DNA of 64,000 nucleotides, taken from assembly GCF_019649055.1 (NCBI RefSeq), contig NW_026570224.1, positions 1,736,001 through 1,800,000 of the forward strand, written 5' to 3'. Below are positions 15,516-28,761 of the stretch, one piece after another. The notes beneath the pieces were generated by a model, which made no database searches, was not told where the DNA came from, and saw only the letters and a list, made by a program, of their open reading frames with translations. Source of the stretch: Paramacrobiotus metropolitanus (taxonomy: Eukaryota > Tardigrada > Eutardigrada > Parachela > Macrobiotidae). Position 1 is the stretch's first letter, and every line of letters begins with the position of its first letter. Both the position numbers and the translations under genes were made by a program.

Positions 15516-17424
15516 ATGGCAGCAGCATCGGGATCTGTCTTTGCTTTTCTGGGTCCCTTGGAAGCATGCTTTGCTTTGATCGGAACACTGATTGTGATCT
15601 CTTTTGTGATATGCACGTTGTATTTCTTGGGGAAGAACATTTACGTGTTTTTCTTTGCTGAACGCCTTGGGCATACCGTGGATTTCAAGAATCTTGGAGA
15701 ATGGGCTGGTATGTGTATATCTGAGAAAATTTCAAGGTTGCAACTTGCAAGCATGGCGTACATACCAGTAAGTGGCATGATTGTTGAGTGTGCATGACGC
15801 ATTGGTTTTTTAGTTGTGACGGGGGCTACGGATGGGATTGGGAAGGGATACGCTCTGGATGTAAGTGGCATGGTTGAGTATACTGCTTCCTTTAAATGGC
15901 AGATGCGGCAATATATCCTGCCTTCCAAACTTGGAGTGGTTTACACTGAACGCAAAAAAAATAGAAATATTAATAGCGAGTGGTTTGAGAAAGGACGTTT
16001 AATGTATCTGATTTCACGTTCCAATCGGTAAAATACCGTCACAATGCAGTGAAGTGCACAGTGTTGTTTCCATTTTGGATTTTACGTTACGTCGCTGTAT
16101 TGGCAGATTGGTTATTTTTTTAATTTTCTGTAAAAATAGAACATTTTGCCCTTCTGTCAAATTACAGCTTGCATGTAGACAGTTGAAGATGTTGACATTT
16201 TTTTTTGTCTTCAGTTGGCGCGGAGAGGTTGCAACATCATTTTGATTAGTCGGTCGGAAGAGAAGCTGCGCAATGTTGCGAAAGAAATTGGTAAGTTCCG
16301 ATTTACCGTAGAATAATTTCACCGTAATAATGCCCGGCTTTGCGGTATAGAAAACCTTATAGTACTTATGTCTTCGAATCGAACACATTCTTACAGAAAT
16401 GTCAGTTTTCCGAATTGTTCTTTCAGTACAAGTCTTTTGGATAAAAGTATAGCTTTTTGACTTTTTACGCACAGCTTCGAAGTATAATGTGCGGACACGC
16501 ATCGTTGTGGCCGATTTTTCTTCGGATGAGACGATCTACGACAAAATTAAATCGGATCTCGAAGGACTGGAAATTGGAACGCTGAGTACATTTAACCAAA
16601 TTTATTGCTTATTCATTGCTATTTTCTAAAGTTCAGCCGGTCTTAGTTAACAACGTTGGTGTGGGTGCCCCGTATCCGGAATATTTTCACAGAATGGTCG
16701 GTGGCGATCAGACTGCGTTGAATATGATTCGCGTCAACTGTGTCGCACAGACCTTGGTAAATTCGTTTGTTGTAATTTGTTAAATTTTTCTGGGTAATGA
16801 GTTTAATTCTCAGATGACGCGGATTATCTTGCCGCAAATGGTCGCTCGAAAGAAAGGAGTCATTGTCCACTTGTCTTCTGGTGCCGGAAGTGCTCCCGTT
16901 CCTATGCTTGCCGAATATTCCGCCACGAAAGCATTCAATGATTTCTTGGGACGGGCGTTGCAGCAGGAGTATGAGGACCAAGGCATTATTTCTCAAGTTC
17001 GTATCCGAGCAGACTGCCTGCGTTGCAGAAATTATGGATGTATGTCTGTCTAGGAACGCTGAGCTGTGTGTTTTTCAGGTAATTATGCCTTACGTGGTGG
17101 CCACGAACATGTCGGGAATGAAGAAGACGAATTTATTTATTCTGGAATCCGAAAGCTATGCTCGAAGCTGCTTGAATAGCGTTGGATTTCTCCCGCGCAC
17201 AAATGGCCACCCGTCCCACTGCATCCAGGTTAGTGGATGTTCGATGCAGATTTCAAAAGGCTTTTTGTACACACTTTAACTCCGTTGGGTTTATTTTGCA
17301 GAACTGGTTAGGCTCGATGATTCCCTACTTTTTGCGCGCTAGATTGATGCGCTCTATGATGGAAAAGTGGCGAGATATGTCGATTGCTAAACTGAAAAAG
17401 AAGGGCGAATATAAAGGCGAATAA
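15516..17424 (+). CDS. HSD17B12: Very-long-chain 3-oxoacyl-CoA reductase / 17-beta-HSD type 12
   Basis: Eight exons: 15516-15708, 15814-15860, 16215-16290, 16475-16585, 16632-16756, 16814-16996, 17079-17228, 17302-17424; 335 codons plus stop. The enzyme reduces 3-ketoacyl-CoA in the ER fatty-acid elongation cycle; C. elegans LET-767 is the nematode counterpart. After an N-terminal hydrophobic segment (about residues 13-45, a membrane anchor) come the SDR cofactor motif TGATDGIG, the RSEEKL loop, NNVGVG, the catalytic Ser in HLSSGAGSAP, and YSATK with catalytic Tyr and Lys. The C-terminus is Lys-rich (KLKKKGEYKGE), consistent with ER retention. At the exon 4/5 junction the best GT-AG pair leaves a few extra residues before LVNNVG compared with vertebrates; the exact splice there needs transcript support. 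Everything else aligns without gaps. Confidence 0.93.
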
Positions 17425-18327
17425 CTTGAACGTCTGCAACACCTATAATTATTATTATTGGTTTTTCGTTGAAGTCCGGTTTTTTGTGTTTGTGGTAGCC
17501 TCGACGTTTTCAGGTGTCAGACTTTTCTTTCAGCTCATCCTAATTGCAGTTTGAGAGTACCGGGTACGCTTGATTTTTTCGATTCCTTCGTATTTTTCTT
17601 GTTAGTGACATATTTACCACTGGAAGTCGCCACCTTGAAATTTGATTTTTCTCGGCGCTGACGGTTACGGGTGAGGGTTTTGATTGCAATAAATTTTTAG
17701 TGCTTCTGGAATTCGTGATAAAAGCGACGTCAACAACTCTACTATCATAGTGCAAGTGACATTGTCCAAAACGTTTGATTTGTTTAATAGCATTTGTTTA
17801 ATAGCTTCATGCACTAATTATTCAGCGGTAATCAATGAAATGTAGGGAGGATGGACGGAAATACGTACTTACTGTACTCGTATTATAAAAGACCGAAATT
17901 GTTGGTGTACGACGGTACGTACTAATGGTAAGCACTGTAATTGTGCATACCAACCCAGACTCTACATATGGTCAACAGGTCGTGGAACAAATGCTGGTCC
18001 TAAATGTTTTGCCGCATAATAAATCCTAGAGTAGCGGGAGTTATTGACGGCACCATTTGAAAATTATTAACGATTAAATACTGTACAGTAGTACTTGTTA
18101 AAGTCTAACCTAAGGTAAGCCTGGTTCAGGCAAACTAGTGAACCCACTGCACCCTTACATCAGAAGTTTTGTTCTTTCGTAATCCAGTAAGTGTTTCCAA
18201 ACGTAATAGTTATGGAGTTATGATTTATTAAGCTTGTAAACAAGCGCGAATTTTCGAGATAACCCAACGAAATAATTTACGATTAACTAGGTGAATTTTA
18301 TCCTTTCCATAGACATTTCCATAGATC
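17425..18327. other. Intergenic, no gene recognised
   Basis: Nine hundred bases between HSD17B12 and DERA, both on the plus strand. Only short ORFs without family resemblance were seen. The 3' UTR of the first gene and the promoter of the second are expected here. Confidence 0.5.
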
Positions 18328-20403
18328 ATGGTTGACCCTCCGGCCGGTGGTGGCGGCTGCCTGGGCACTCGAAATAATCAGCTGATTTACCTTATCGGCA
18401 AGGCACATTCATACGGTAGAGTGTAGGAACACATTTTAAAAAGCTTGATTTATCTCCCGATCACCATAAGCAGTATAAACTCAACGAGTTCTCATTCGTG
18501 TCTTCTGATGTTTAACTTATAAGTGGATTTGTTGGTTGCCACCACCAGTGTATCCCGTATGTCGAAAGTCTTCACATCCGCTTTCCAGACTTGTTTGGTG
18601 TCAGACAAGATTTCCGGATCGTCTTTAATTAGAAATGGAGTGGTTAAAGAAGCAGATCGATTCGGACCATGAAGAAAAGAAGCTTTTGTTCCCTGAGAAG
18701 TTTGTAGAAAATCACGGCATGCCTCTTGGTACGGTTTACATTTCGACGTTCGGTCGAAAGTTGGCCGATAAATCGCATCTAACATTCATTACTCTCTAGA
18801 TCTGGAATGGATCAACAGCGTAAGATGCAATTATAATGCCGTCGTGCAAAATGTAGACGCGATCTTGGCTCGGAGACCTCTATCTAAATCGGATCAAGTA
18901 AGGAAGCCGTATTTTTTTCGGAAATGAGCTTCATGTGATTTTGTACACTCCATTTGTAGCTGGTGTGGCTGTTACGAGCGGTATCGTGTATTGATTTAAC
19001 CACTTTATCCGGCGATGATACTGCAGGCAATGCTGCCCGTTTGTGCCATAAAGCGAAACATCCCATACAGGAAACGTACCTTTCTATGATGGGATTGCAA
19101 GATTCTGGTGAGACATTAATCATGAATAATTTATTTTGTTTGTTTTAGAACATGCATCCAATGTTGTTCGTATTTTGTTGCATTCACTGTCGTTGTGGGA
19201 GTTTCGTAATTATTTGTTCCCTCATACTATTCTAGTGATGTTCCGTTTTTTACATTTTCAGAAATTCATTTCTTAGCTTGTACATTTGCATTGATAATTT
19301 TCAGACCTGCAAACAGGAGCTGTCTGTGTTTACCCTGCTCGCGTGGCGGATTGCGCAAAAGTATTAAACGCTGTGGAGAAAAATTCCACCAAAGCTAAGC
19401 TTCCGATCGCTGCGGTTGCCACCGGATTCCCGAGCGGCCAGTATGCTTTACAGTCCAGATTGGATGAAGTCAGACAGGCCGTTGGGGATGGAGCAATGGA
19501 AATTGATATTGTAATTAACCGTGCTCTTGCGCTGAAAAATGACTGGAACGGTAAAGTCATGCTAAATTTACAGCCGGCTTCTGTAATTATGTTAATGTTA
19601 AGTTTTATTGTGCTGCAGGTCTTTATGAAAAATCTAATGGTCTTGGATGAGCGTGTGGCAAAGCGCACATGAAAGCAATCCTTGCTGTTGGCGAGCTGAG
19701 TTCGGCGGAGAATATTTATAAATGCAGCCTGATTGCAATGATGGCTGGTATGCATACTTTCGCAGATACTTCATAATTATTAATAATTACAGTCTAATAT
19801 GATATTATTACAAGATTACACCATACTAAATGACTCGCTCTTTCGGTGTGCAATCATTTCGGATCTAATGGTCTGGATGGTTGGTTTATGTGAAACTCCT
19901 TATTTGTGGCGCAATGAACTCACCGTGTTTTCTATCCCGCACTGTGATAATATTAAGTAATTAGCAACATATTTGCCATTTTTCGATTATCTCCGTTTCC
20001 AGGTTCCGATTTCATTAAAACCTCAACAGGGAAAGAAACGGTAAATGCCACCTTACCAGTAGGACTTATAATGGCACGGGCGATATGGGATTACTGGAAC
20101 CGAACCGGTTTTACGGTGCGTTTGGACTGCTGTAAAAATGATCGGATGAAATAAATAAGCTTTGTATGTCATGACGCTGCAGCTCGCACATTTCAGGTTG
20201 GCTTTAAACCAGCTGGAGGTATTCGCACTTCTGCGCAAGCGATTCAATGGCTAACACTTATGCAAGAGACTCTTGGACCACTTTGGACACACAATAATTT
20301 GTTCAGAATCGGAGCCAGTGGTCTGCTGACAGATATTGAAAAAGAAATTCATTTTAATTTGACTGGAAAGCACGCAGTATTAACCGATTTTCCCATGGCA
20401 TGA
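18328..20403 (+). CDS. DERA: Deoxyribose-phosphate aldolase with one in-frame TGA codon
   Basis: Exons: 18328-18346, 18800-18897, 18960-19107, 19305-19550, 19619-19747, 20003-20115, 20197-20403; 320 codons, essentially the length of human DERA. The enzyme cleaves 2-deoxyribose 5-phosphate to glyceraldehyde 3-phosphate and acetaldehyde in deoxynucleoside catabolism. Recognisable stretches: LTTLSGDDTAGN, AVCVYPARV, AAVATGFPSGQ, GAMEIDIVINRA, GSDFIKTSTGKETVNAT with the Schiff-base Lys, GFKPAGGIR and FRIGASGLL. Codon 181 (19648-19650) is TGA. It sits one residue before ACGKAHMKAILAVGEL, at a position that is Lys in the human enzyme, and the alignment on both sides has no gap. Either this is an inactivating mutation, a base error or recoding; an alternative acceptor would remove 15 conserved residues. 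Exon 1 (19 bases) is the weakest part of the model. Confidence 0.85.
18492..18785 (-). CDS. Possible 97-residue ORF inside DERA intron 1, opposite strand
   Basis: An ATG-to-stop frame of 97 codons lies wholly inside the proposed first intron of DERA on the other strand. The predicted protein is mixed polar and hydrophobic without low complexity and ends in a basic RRHE tail. I do not recognise it. It could be a small nested gene, the last exon of an unseen gene, or a chance frame. Nothing about splice sites or regulation can be supported. Confidence 0.25.
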   Translation of the reverse strand: MLDAIYRPTFDRTSKCKPYQEACRDFLQTSQGTKASFLHGPNRSASLTTPFLIKDDPEILSDTKQVWKADVKTFDIRDTLVVATNKSTYKLNIRRHE

Positions 20404-20781
20404 TTCCAGTATGCGCCTATCGGGCTGTGCGATCCTGATTTGTTTTTCACATTTCTAATGCTTAACAGATCCAAAATGACTGAATGAAATATGAACTCAA
20501 CATCGAAAGTAAACTACGAGTAGAAATTTAATACAATCGTGCGCACGGATAACAGTTAAAAAACACACCCTTATTACATTATGGCGAAAAAACGTAAACT
20601 GGTACGCAACGGCAAATTAACTGCTGCTGCGAAATGAGGTGGAACCGCAATTTACGCATAAACAAGCAGGAACGACGGAACATTTAATAAGCAACTGAAA
20701 CAGCAAGTCAATTCCGTCAATAACAGGGGAATTCGAACCAAATTTCAACAGAAATCCAGTGCATACTTTCAAGTAAACTTC
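20404..20781. other. Convergent 3' gap between DERA and the TPR-like gene
   Basis: About 380 bases separate the two facing stop codons. No ORF of note. The 3' UTRs and polyadenylation sites of both genes must share this gap and may overlap. Confidence 0.5.
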
Positions 20782-23700
20782 TCACTGATGTCCAGTTCGG
20801 GCTCGTCTAGCACGTCCACGGCCACGTGCAGCTCGCGTCGGACGGGTAGCGAGAAGCGAAAGACGTCCGCCTGCAACAGCAGAGCCACTGCCACGAGTCG
20901 CAGCGATACCACGAGCACTGGACACTGCCGAAGGTGCGATAACAGGTTGCCGCTGACGAGAGGATCCCAGTATTCCACTGCTAGATGCGATGCTTATTCC
21001 GGGAGAAATCGAACCTGGAGAAGCACTACGTATACGTCCTGATGGCTGTGAACGCCGTGGACGTAGTATGCGACGAGTCGGAGACAGTCGAACTGGAAGG
21101 GCGCTTAATGTGGGAGGGTCGTTGATATCCATGTCCACTGCTTCTACACACAAATACGATTAAAAAGGTCAATACTGGTACAAACTACATAGTAGCAATA
21201 CCAAAGCCACTAACACAATGAACACGCCTGTGGTACTATACGTACCACCTTCACAAATAATCCGGAAAGTTCGGAGAAGCAAATTTACAAACTTTACCAG
21301 TATTACGTACTTAATTGATACAATGTAATACGTACTTAATTGAAATAATTACTGACATAGCTACCCAAAATACTAGCATCTGTTACAGGATATAGATATT
21401 CATTAACACCTACTCCAGTACTAATGCTTGATTCAAAAACAAATTGGTATAATTAGTGTAAAATATAGATATAAAAACATATAAATTGGTAATTACGTAA
21501 TTAGTACTATAACTCGTACCAACAGAATCGATGCTCCCGGGCGAAGGAACGGCCGGCTCAACCGACATTGGCCCAGGTGACTCTGGGAAATTTTCAGCAA
21601 AACCCCCATCAATGTCGGCCGGCTGAGCATCATCAGCGATTTCCACTTCTTCCAATCGGGCATTCAATGCAGCTGAACGACCTCGGGATGTAGAAGGAAC
21701 TGGACCGGGCACATCATCATCCGCCGGAAAAGAACTTTCGCTATCTTCCGAAGCATTTTCCGAATTCTGACCGAAAAACTCAATATCGGGTTGATAAGGG
21801 GTTGGCGGAACTTGTGAAGCAGTAACATCTTCAATAGCTTCGGAGGGGCCGAAAAAAAGCGAAGGTACTTGTGGCATCCTAAGAGAGAAAATTTTAGTGA
21901 AACGCATACTTCCGTGATTCTGTGCGCAACTGTCGCCCCCCTCACGTCACAGCAACACAAAACAGAACCATTATTTATTAGTAACTTATTAACTTTCATT
22001 TAATACTAACATGCTGTTCTCGTCTCCGCGGTGTGGAATAAGAATTTTGGGAGTAGACGGGACAACACCGTACGAAGCTTCGTCGCCCACGTCGTACGCA
22101 GAGGAAAACTACAAATGACAACATTGAAAATGTTCAACAATTATATTTCTGCAAAGGCAGAAAGCAGCACATACAGCGCCAGGGGTACGTGGTGGCGCCA
22201 AGAACGGGTTAGTATGGATCACCACCGATGGCCGCATTAAAGTGGGCAGTTCGGGAGCCATGGAACGCCCAGCCAGGGATGACGTGCCTGGTTCGTCAAT
22301 ATCAGCGATACTGCTACCGACTAGACAACCGAATTCTCGGGACGTAGCGGCTGTGTTCTCCGGTCGGGAGACCATTAGGTCGGGAGCATCTAAATCAGAT
22401 AAAACAGGTCTGCAACACAATATTCCATTCCGCGTTCACACACTGCCGTAGTCAAGGAATCATTACCATCTGGAAGCTCCACGTGCCCACTACTTCCTGG
22501 TAAGCGTATGCTCACGGAACGTCGCACGTCAGAGCTCGGCTGCACATCTTGGCTATCATCCGTATCATAATCGGTGAAAGCATCAGTCTGGAAGAATAAC
22601 ACGCTTGTAAAGAACACTTAATAACACTGAGGTATACAATGACAGACAGAAAAACAAACGAAAAAAAACAATTCCAATTTCCTAGAAGATTAAAAAGGAG
22701 AAAAAATGAGAATTTTTAACGAATTTACAGCCCGAATGGTCTCAAATTACATACATCGGCGCGGTCAACTTGGATGGAGCCAGCGGCTGATCTGTCTCGT
22801 AAAGTATCCGAATCAGATACGAAACTTGATTCCTCCACACTGGATTCCTGCAAATCCTGCGCTGGAACAGCAAGGACAAGCGGCTCTTCGACCGCACCAC
22901 TCACTCTCTCGAGCCTCTTTTCTCCTGATAATTCCAGATGAAGAGTGGGAGAGGATAAGGCCGAACGTGAATTAGCTCGTGCTCGTAACAAGCTCGCTGA
23001 TCCCACTTGTCCAAGTGAGTTTCGTGCCGTATTAGTGCTACTAGTGACATCCGACGATGTTGGGGAGGTGTCACGCCGACGTTTCTGTTCTGGCGAGCCT
23101 TGCTCACTTTCGCGTGCCCTTTTCAGTGCCGAAACCTAAAATGCATAAATTGCAAATTGATAGCTCCTGGGGAAAATATAAAAATTACTGTACTACTCCA
23201 CGAAACCAAAACCGTACGTTAATAAATGCTAATTTCCAGTAGAGTTGTTTTGGAAACTGTATGTGAAACTGAATCACCATTCGGAAAATAAATCAAGTCT
23301 ATACTGCCACCGAAACTAACCATATAGTGAATGATATGTTTCACGTATACTATTTACATTTGATTCTCCCATGGAAGTGCTCGGCAAGCTTCCTTCCAAT
23401 AAGCGGCTGGACGAAGCCGACTCGTGGTGAAAACCAAAAGGTGTACCATGGAAGTCGATGCGGAGCTGGGGCCAGGCTGCGGACTGATACCACTCTCCAC
23501 AGCCTGTGGATTAACTGCCAGAAATGGAATGGAATCTGGTAAGCGTATCTGAGGCATAACCCTGTGAATTGTGTTTATGGGATGAGAATGGGGAATGACA
23601 ACGGCCGTGGACTTCAATGATGACGGCATCGGTGACGTCTGAGCCACCGGTTTTCGAGGCAGCCCGGACCCTCCTTGAGACACCCCTGTCTCTGATGGTG

Positions 23701-26700
23701 GCTGACTCGGATTTGGACGAATAACCGGCATAAGCGGACGAGTTGACAAAGTTGCAGGCGACTCAAACCGTTGGACCTGCTCATAAAAACGTTCACTGCA
23801 AACACTGTAATTTTTAAAGCCTAATAATGTCCAGTTAGCAGCTCCATCATGAACATAAATCTATCAATTTAGGATACCTTTTCGAGGGCTTCTGTTAGTT
23901 CTTTGTGCGACTGTGCCAGTTGGTCCTTCAACTGAGAAGTCTCTTGATTATAACGTTCAGTCGCTTGGGATTTGGTCCGATTGGCTGCAGCTAGCTGTTT
24001 TTCAGCAATCTCAACCCTTTTGGACAAGTCCTGCTTTTCTAGTTCCATGTTGACCTTCATCTGGTTGCATTGCGCTTCCAAATCTTTCACCTGTTTTCCG
24101 TGAGTTTCTTGCGTTTTTCTCAACGCTTCCTTGAGATTCTGAACTTCCGTATCTTTGGATTTTAGTACTTCATTATTCATCGTTCTGATCTCCTCCAAGC
24201 GTTTCTGATTCTGACTAACGTTCTCTGAGTTTATTCGTTCCAGGTCCTGTCTGTATTTCCTGTCAGCAGCAGCCTTTTCCTGTTTCAGTTTCGCAATTTC
24301 ATGCCGCTGCTGGTCATTATCGAAACGCTTATTTGAAGCATCCAACTGCTGCTGCAAATTTTTGTTTTGCTCCATTTGACTGATCTTTTCCCGTTCCAGC
24401 TGCTGGACATTTTCCTGGAGCGATGAAATTATCGCTTCAAATTCTTCCAACTTTCGATTCAACTGTTCGGAATTTGCCTGAGTTTCAGCTAACTGTCTGC
24501 GCAAATATCCGGAATTTTCGATAGCAATGCTGAGGCGTTCTTTCTTTTCGCGATATTTCTGCTCCCAAGCAATGGTTTCCACATTTCTTCCAGAAACAGT
24601 ATCGCTTTGATGATGCCAGGGTGAGGACGCTGTATGTGCGCTTCCGATGCGCAGGGTCAGCGTCAAATATTCGTCTTTAGCTAGATTAAGCTGCTTTTTT
24701 AACAAATCATTCTCAGTTTTCAGATGCTTCACGATTATGTCTGTATCAATAATGTCAGCCGAATCGGATCGTTCCGCGGAATTTCGCAATCCTTCCCATA
24801 CGATTTCCCGCCAAGTGTCCGAATTCTTTCTCTCTTCCGTCAAATACTGCAGCTCTGATTGAAGAGCTTCCGTTTTCCGTTGATGCAGAAGTTCCGCTTC
24901 ATTCAAGGCAGCCTGCAGTGACGATGCCCGCTTATCTGCTTCAGACAAACTGGCTTTCAGGAGATCAACGTCCTTCCGCAGTTCACCGACATCCTCGTAA
25001 ACGGTTTCGTGAGAATGAAGCTCGTTTTGGTATTTCTGCTCCAACTCTGTTATTGTTTTCTGTTGTGCGGTAACTTTTTCTAGTAACTGGCTGCGATTTT
25101 CAGTTAAAGATTTATTTTTGTCACGCAGTTCGCTGTTACGTTGTTTGTTGTCGGAAAGCTCTGCACGTAATGCGGCGACTTCGGTGGTAAATTGCGGTTG
25201 CGCGCGCAGTTGTTCAGATCGAAACTTCAAAGATTCCACTTCGGCTTTCAGTTGAACAATTCTTCCATTTAATTCACTTTCAGTCGCCTGCAGAGAAAAT
25301 TACAATGAATATCATACCAAATGTTGTACTTTTTGCAGTCACTCGTTTACCAGTTGTTCAGAGCAGTGGTTATGAGCCGCCTGTATCTCAGCAATCCGTT
25401 CAGTTAAAGTCTTATTTTCCATTCGAAGATCATTGGTGATTTTCTTTTCAGCGACAACTTCATCCAGTCGCTTCCGTTCCCTCTAAAAGCAGGGACAATT
25501 CAGTGTGACAATCACAAATTCGTGGGTAAAAATTCCTATTTTTAACTTTAGATTATCATGATTATTACACGGTACAGAACAACGAACAGAAAGACAACGA
25601 AATTTACCTCGACCAACTCATCACATTGCTTGTTCTTCGCTTGCAGCATCTGCTTATTCACGTCACATAACCCAGACCATTTTTGCACTTCAAACCGCGC
25701 CACCCGAAGATTCTCTTCCACCTGCTTCAGTTGGTCGTTCTTAGCCTTTAGATCGCTGACCAAATTGGAATCAGTCGCACTGTGATCCGGATTACTGAAA
25801 GACTCCATTGCGGCGTGATCGGTCTGCAGTCGCTCCACTTGAGTGCGTAAAAATACCGCTTCAGCCAATGCCGCTTTCAACTGGCTCTTCAGTTCTTTCC
25901 GTTCTCGCTGATACTGCCCTTTATCATGATCGGAAAGAAATGCCCAGAGAACATTTTCATTTGAAGCAAGGGCAATGCATTTGTCGAAGAGTTCAGAATT
26001 TGCGGCCAGCAGGGAAAAAAACCGACTTTTCTCCGAATCTGTATCTTGGAGCTGATGCAATTCGATTTCTCTAGCGTTTGCGACGGAATCCGATATCTCC
26101 ACTACGGGGGTACTTTGTCCTGCCGAAATCTGCAAACGATAGGAAATATAAGTATGACTACGTATGTGAGCCTTTCAAAAGCAAAAAGCAATTCGTCGCT
26201 AAAAAAAATTCTATAACGTATGTGCGACCACCGCAAATAATTCACAACAGAGATGCAAATTTATTCAATCATTGGTAAATTATTACACATAGATGAACAA
26301 ATAAATATCACCCCAAAAAACATCAAAAGATATAATATTCTGATTTATTTTACCTCCTTTAGGGCAAATAACTCCTTCCGCGTTTTCCGTAAAGCATCCT
26401 CAGACTCTTGCAGGGCATTGCGTAACCGGAATGACTCGTCATTGCTTTCGTTCATACTCTACGTAGCAACCGAACAAAAATTACCCAACGGTAAAACCGT
26501 GTTAGCAATTTTACCAGCAATACTTTTTCTGCCTGATTACGATATTCAGTGACATCATGATCGCGTTGCTCCAGATCAGCCGTCTTATTTTCAGCAGCAA
26601 CCAGGGCAGCGTACAGTTCCGAAATCAATTTGAACTGCTCAGTAGGGTTTTCCGATAGGCGTTCGAAATAACGTTTGTGAAAATCCAGTTCTTTTGCGAG

Positions 26701-27744
26701 TTCGTCCACTTTCGAAACTTTAAGGCGCAAATCAGCAGAGAGCTTTTCGTTGGTTGACTGTAGTGAATCCATTTTGTCGGCGTACACTAAAAAAATTAAA
26801 TCCACTACATGCGAGAGAAATTTTATACCAGAACGGTTTAAAATTACGTAATCAAGGAGAAGTAAACTCACATTTTTCTATAGTTTGTCGAGTCTGCTCA
26901 TTGTCCAGCGCCTCGTTTTCCAGTTGTCCACAGTATCGCGTCAACTGCTGAACATTCTCTTGAAAACCACTGAGCACCGATTCGCGTAAGTTATGCTGAT
27001 CTGCCAAATGATGCAATAATTTTTCGTTTGTCAGTTTACCCTGAAAACCATATAAAAATCATCATTTAACACAAGGTTCTTCTGAACTGCACTCAGCGCA
27101 CTCTAAAGTACAAGACACATTTTGCACTGTAAGGTAACACAAATCACACTGAACCTACCTTTGATACTTCACGATAAGAATTTTCCGCTCGAACTTTTTG
27201 GCTGTCCAACTGCTTGACAAGGATGCCATTCTTTTCCCTTTCGGTCCACAATTCTTCCTGCAGATTGACCAAATTCTCCTCCAGATTTTTCGAATTCCGG
27301 AAGTGCGTGGATGTGTTTTCTACGATCCTGTGCTCCAAATCGACAAAGTGGTTCTGCAGATCGGAGTTGGCCACCGAAAGCTGTTGGTTCTCTATCGCGA
27401 AGCGATCCGCCTTAGCCTGAGAAGGCAAACACAAATAACAAGGTGTCAACCAATGCAATTTCGGAGGTGACAATTAACAAACCTTAGCGATAAATAATTC
27501 CTGTTCCCGTGTGGCAAGAGCCAATTTCAGAGTGCGTAAAACACTCATCGTCGCGCTGGGATCTAGATTGACAAAACGTAAACCATTTTAACTTTATACT
27601 CTGCGTTCAAAGAATTAAAAGTAAGGCTATTGAAAAGTTTTTGTCAGGTATCGAACGTTGGGTGCGCTCTTGATTTGCTCGAATATTTGTAACAAGTTAT
27701 ACGCTGGTGAAAACTTTCGAACCTGCAAGTTGGCTCTCCTCCAT
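20782..27744 (-). CDS. TPR: TPR/Megator-like nucleoporin (nuclear basket coiled-coil protein)
   Basis: Fifteen minus-strand exons: 27744-27723, 27562-27483, 27416-27159, 27040-26872, 26786-26515, 26458-26354, 26129-25608, 25482-25351, 25287-23878, 23776-23447, 23135-22755, 22587-22440, 22389-22175, 21919-21520, 21143-20782; 1601 codons plus stop. TPR scaffolds the nuclear basket and takes part in mRNA export and checkpoint control. Residues about 35-990 are almost continuous heptad coiled coil, rich in Glu, Gln, Leu and Lys. About 990-1100 is Pro/Ser/Thr-rich. KRARESEQGSPEQKRRR near 1105-1120 looks like a nuclear localisation signal. Acidic Asp/Ser-rich segments follow, then VPSLFFGP, and an Arg/Gly-rich end (ARGRGRARRA). 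This order matches vertebrate TPR (2363 residues) but is a third shorter. The exon 14 acceptor is uncertain; a stronger-looking site at 21891 breaks frame. Another large coiled-coil protein is not fully excluded. Confidence 0.7.
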
Positions 27745-28761
27745 GATGGATGATTGGGGCCCACAGATGCGCAACTTCAAAGACTCATCACACGGGACTG
27801 GACGAATGACGGTACAGCTTCCTCCGAATTCAAAATTTACGACACTAATTACAAAGCAAACTTGGTCTGTGTCAGATTTTCCAAATCCGGTGTAAAATTT
27901 TCAATATTAAAAATGGCTATAAAACGGCGGTAAACACTACAGTAGAGTGAGTAGACGAAGTTCTGAACATCGAAGGACGAGCAAGTAAAGTACGATAGGT
28001 ACGAGTACTCGTGTACCGAAGTTTAGGCAGTCTACAGGGCTACATCATCGGGGAGGGCGTTGCTTGAGAATCAGAAATTTTAGCTCAAGGCATAGGCGTA
28101 CCGCAGCGCTGTTCTACTTGTTTTAGTTTGTTCGTAACTAATAACTTTAGTGGTTTTCACGAAACTTACTTTGGACTTTGAGTTTCGAGGTTTTTATCTT
28201 TCCTACTCTTTAGTAGGGGTATAATACCAGAAGGTCCTTATTTTCTCATCTGCGCATTTTGAATTGACTTCTCTGGCTGTCCCAAGTTTCCCGGACCCGT
28301 TTTGGAACTGCAGTATTAGTAAGTCACTGTAAGTGATCTGTAAGCCAGATGCAAACCTTACACTGACACGAAAAAACAAGTATTACTGTATTGCTGTACT
28401 GCTCACTAATAATTACTTTTACTGCTTTTCAATTTTGTAGTCTTAGCTCTTGCTGCTTAACATTTAAATTTCCGAAGGTGGAATAACATCTTCTTAGCAA
28501 AGATAGCTCATAGGTAGCCGTTTGTTTCGCTAGCATATGTTTGACTCGTGACTAGAGACGACGTAAGGTGCATTGGCCATCTGGCAAGTCTCGATGGCCG
28601 ATATGTACTGTATGCACTGTATAATTACTTCAACAGACTTACTGAGTTTACTTCTTTTTGGTTTTGTTAAGTGATTTTTTAACGATTCATGATTTCTGGT
28701 TCTTTTGCAGGCTACGGTTGCCTGCTGATTGCGGTTACTTTAGTTCCTTTAATCTTTGAAG
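27745..28761. promoter_or_regulatory. Divergent intergenic region between the TPR-like gene and mitochondrial peroxiredoxin
   Basis: About 1 kb between two divergent start codons. An AG at 28710 preceded by TTTTGC could end a noncoding 5' intron of the peroxiredoxin gene. No coding exon was recognised. Shared promoter function is inferred from layout. Confidence 0.4.

Noticed and set aside
22109-22174. Extension of a TPR-like exon to the stop at 22109
   Set aside because: A GTATGT donor at 22174 follows the conserved-type Pro-rich segment, and the extension is Cys-rich and unlike the rest of the protein.
23614-23805. Alternative frame over TPR-like exon 10
   Set aside because: It needs a different phase from exon 9; the Pro/Ser-rich frame from 23776 keeps phase with both neighbours.
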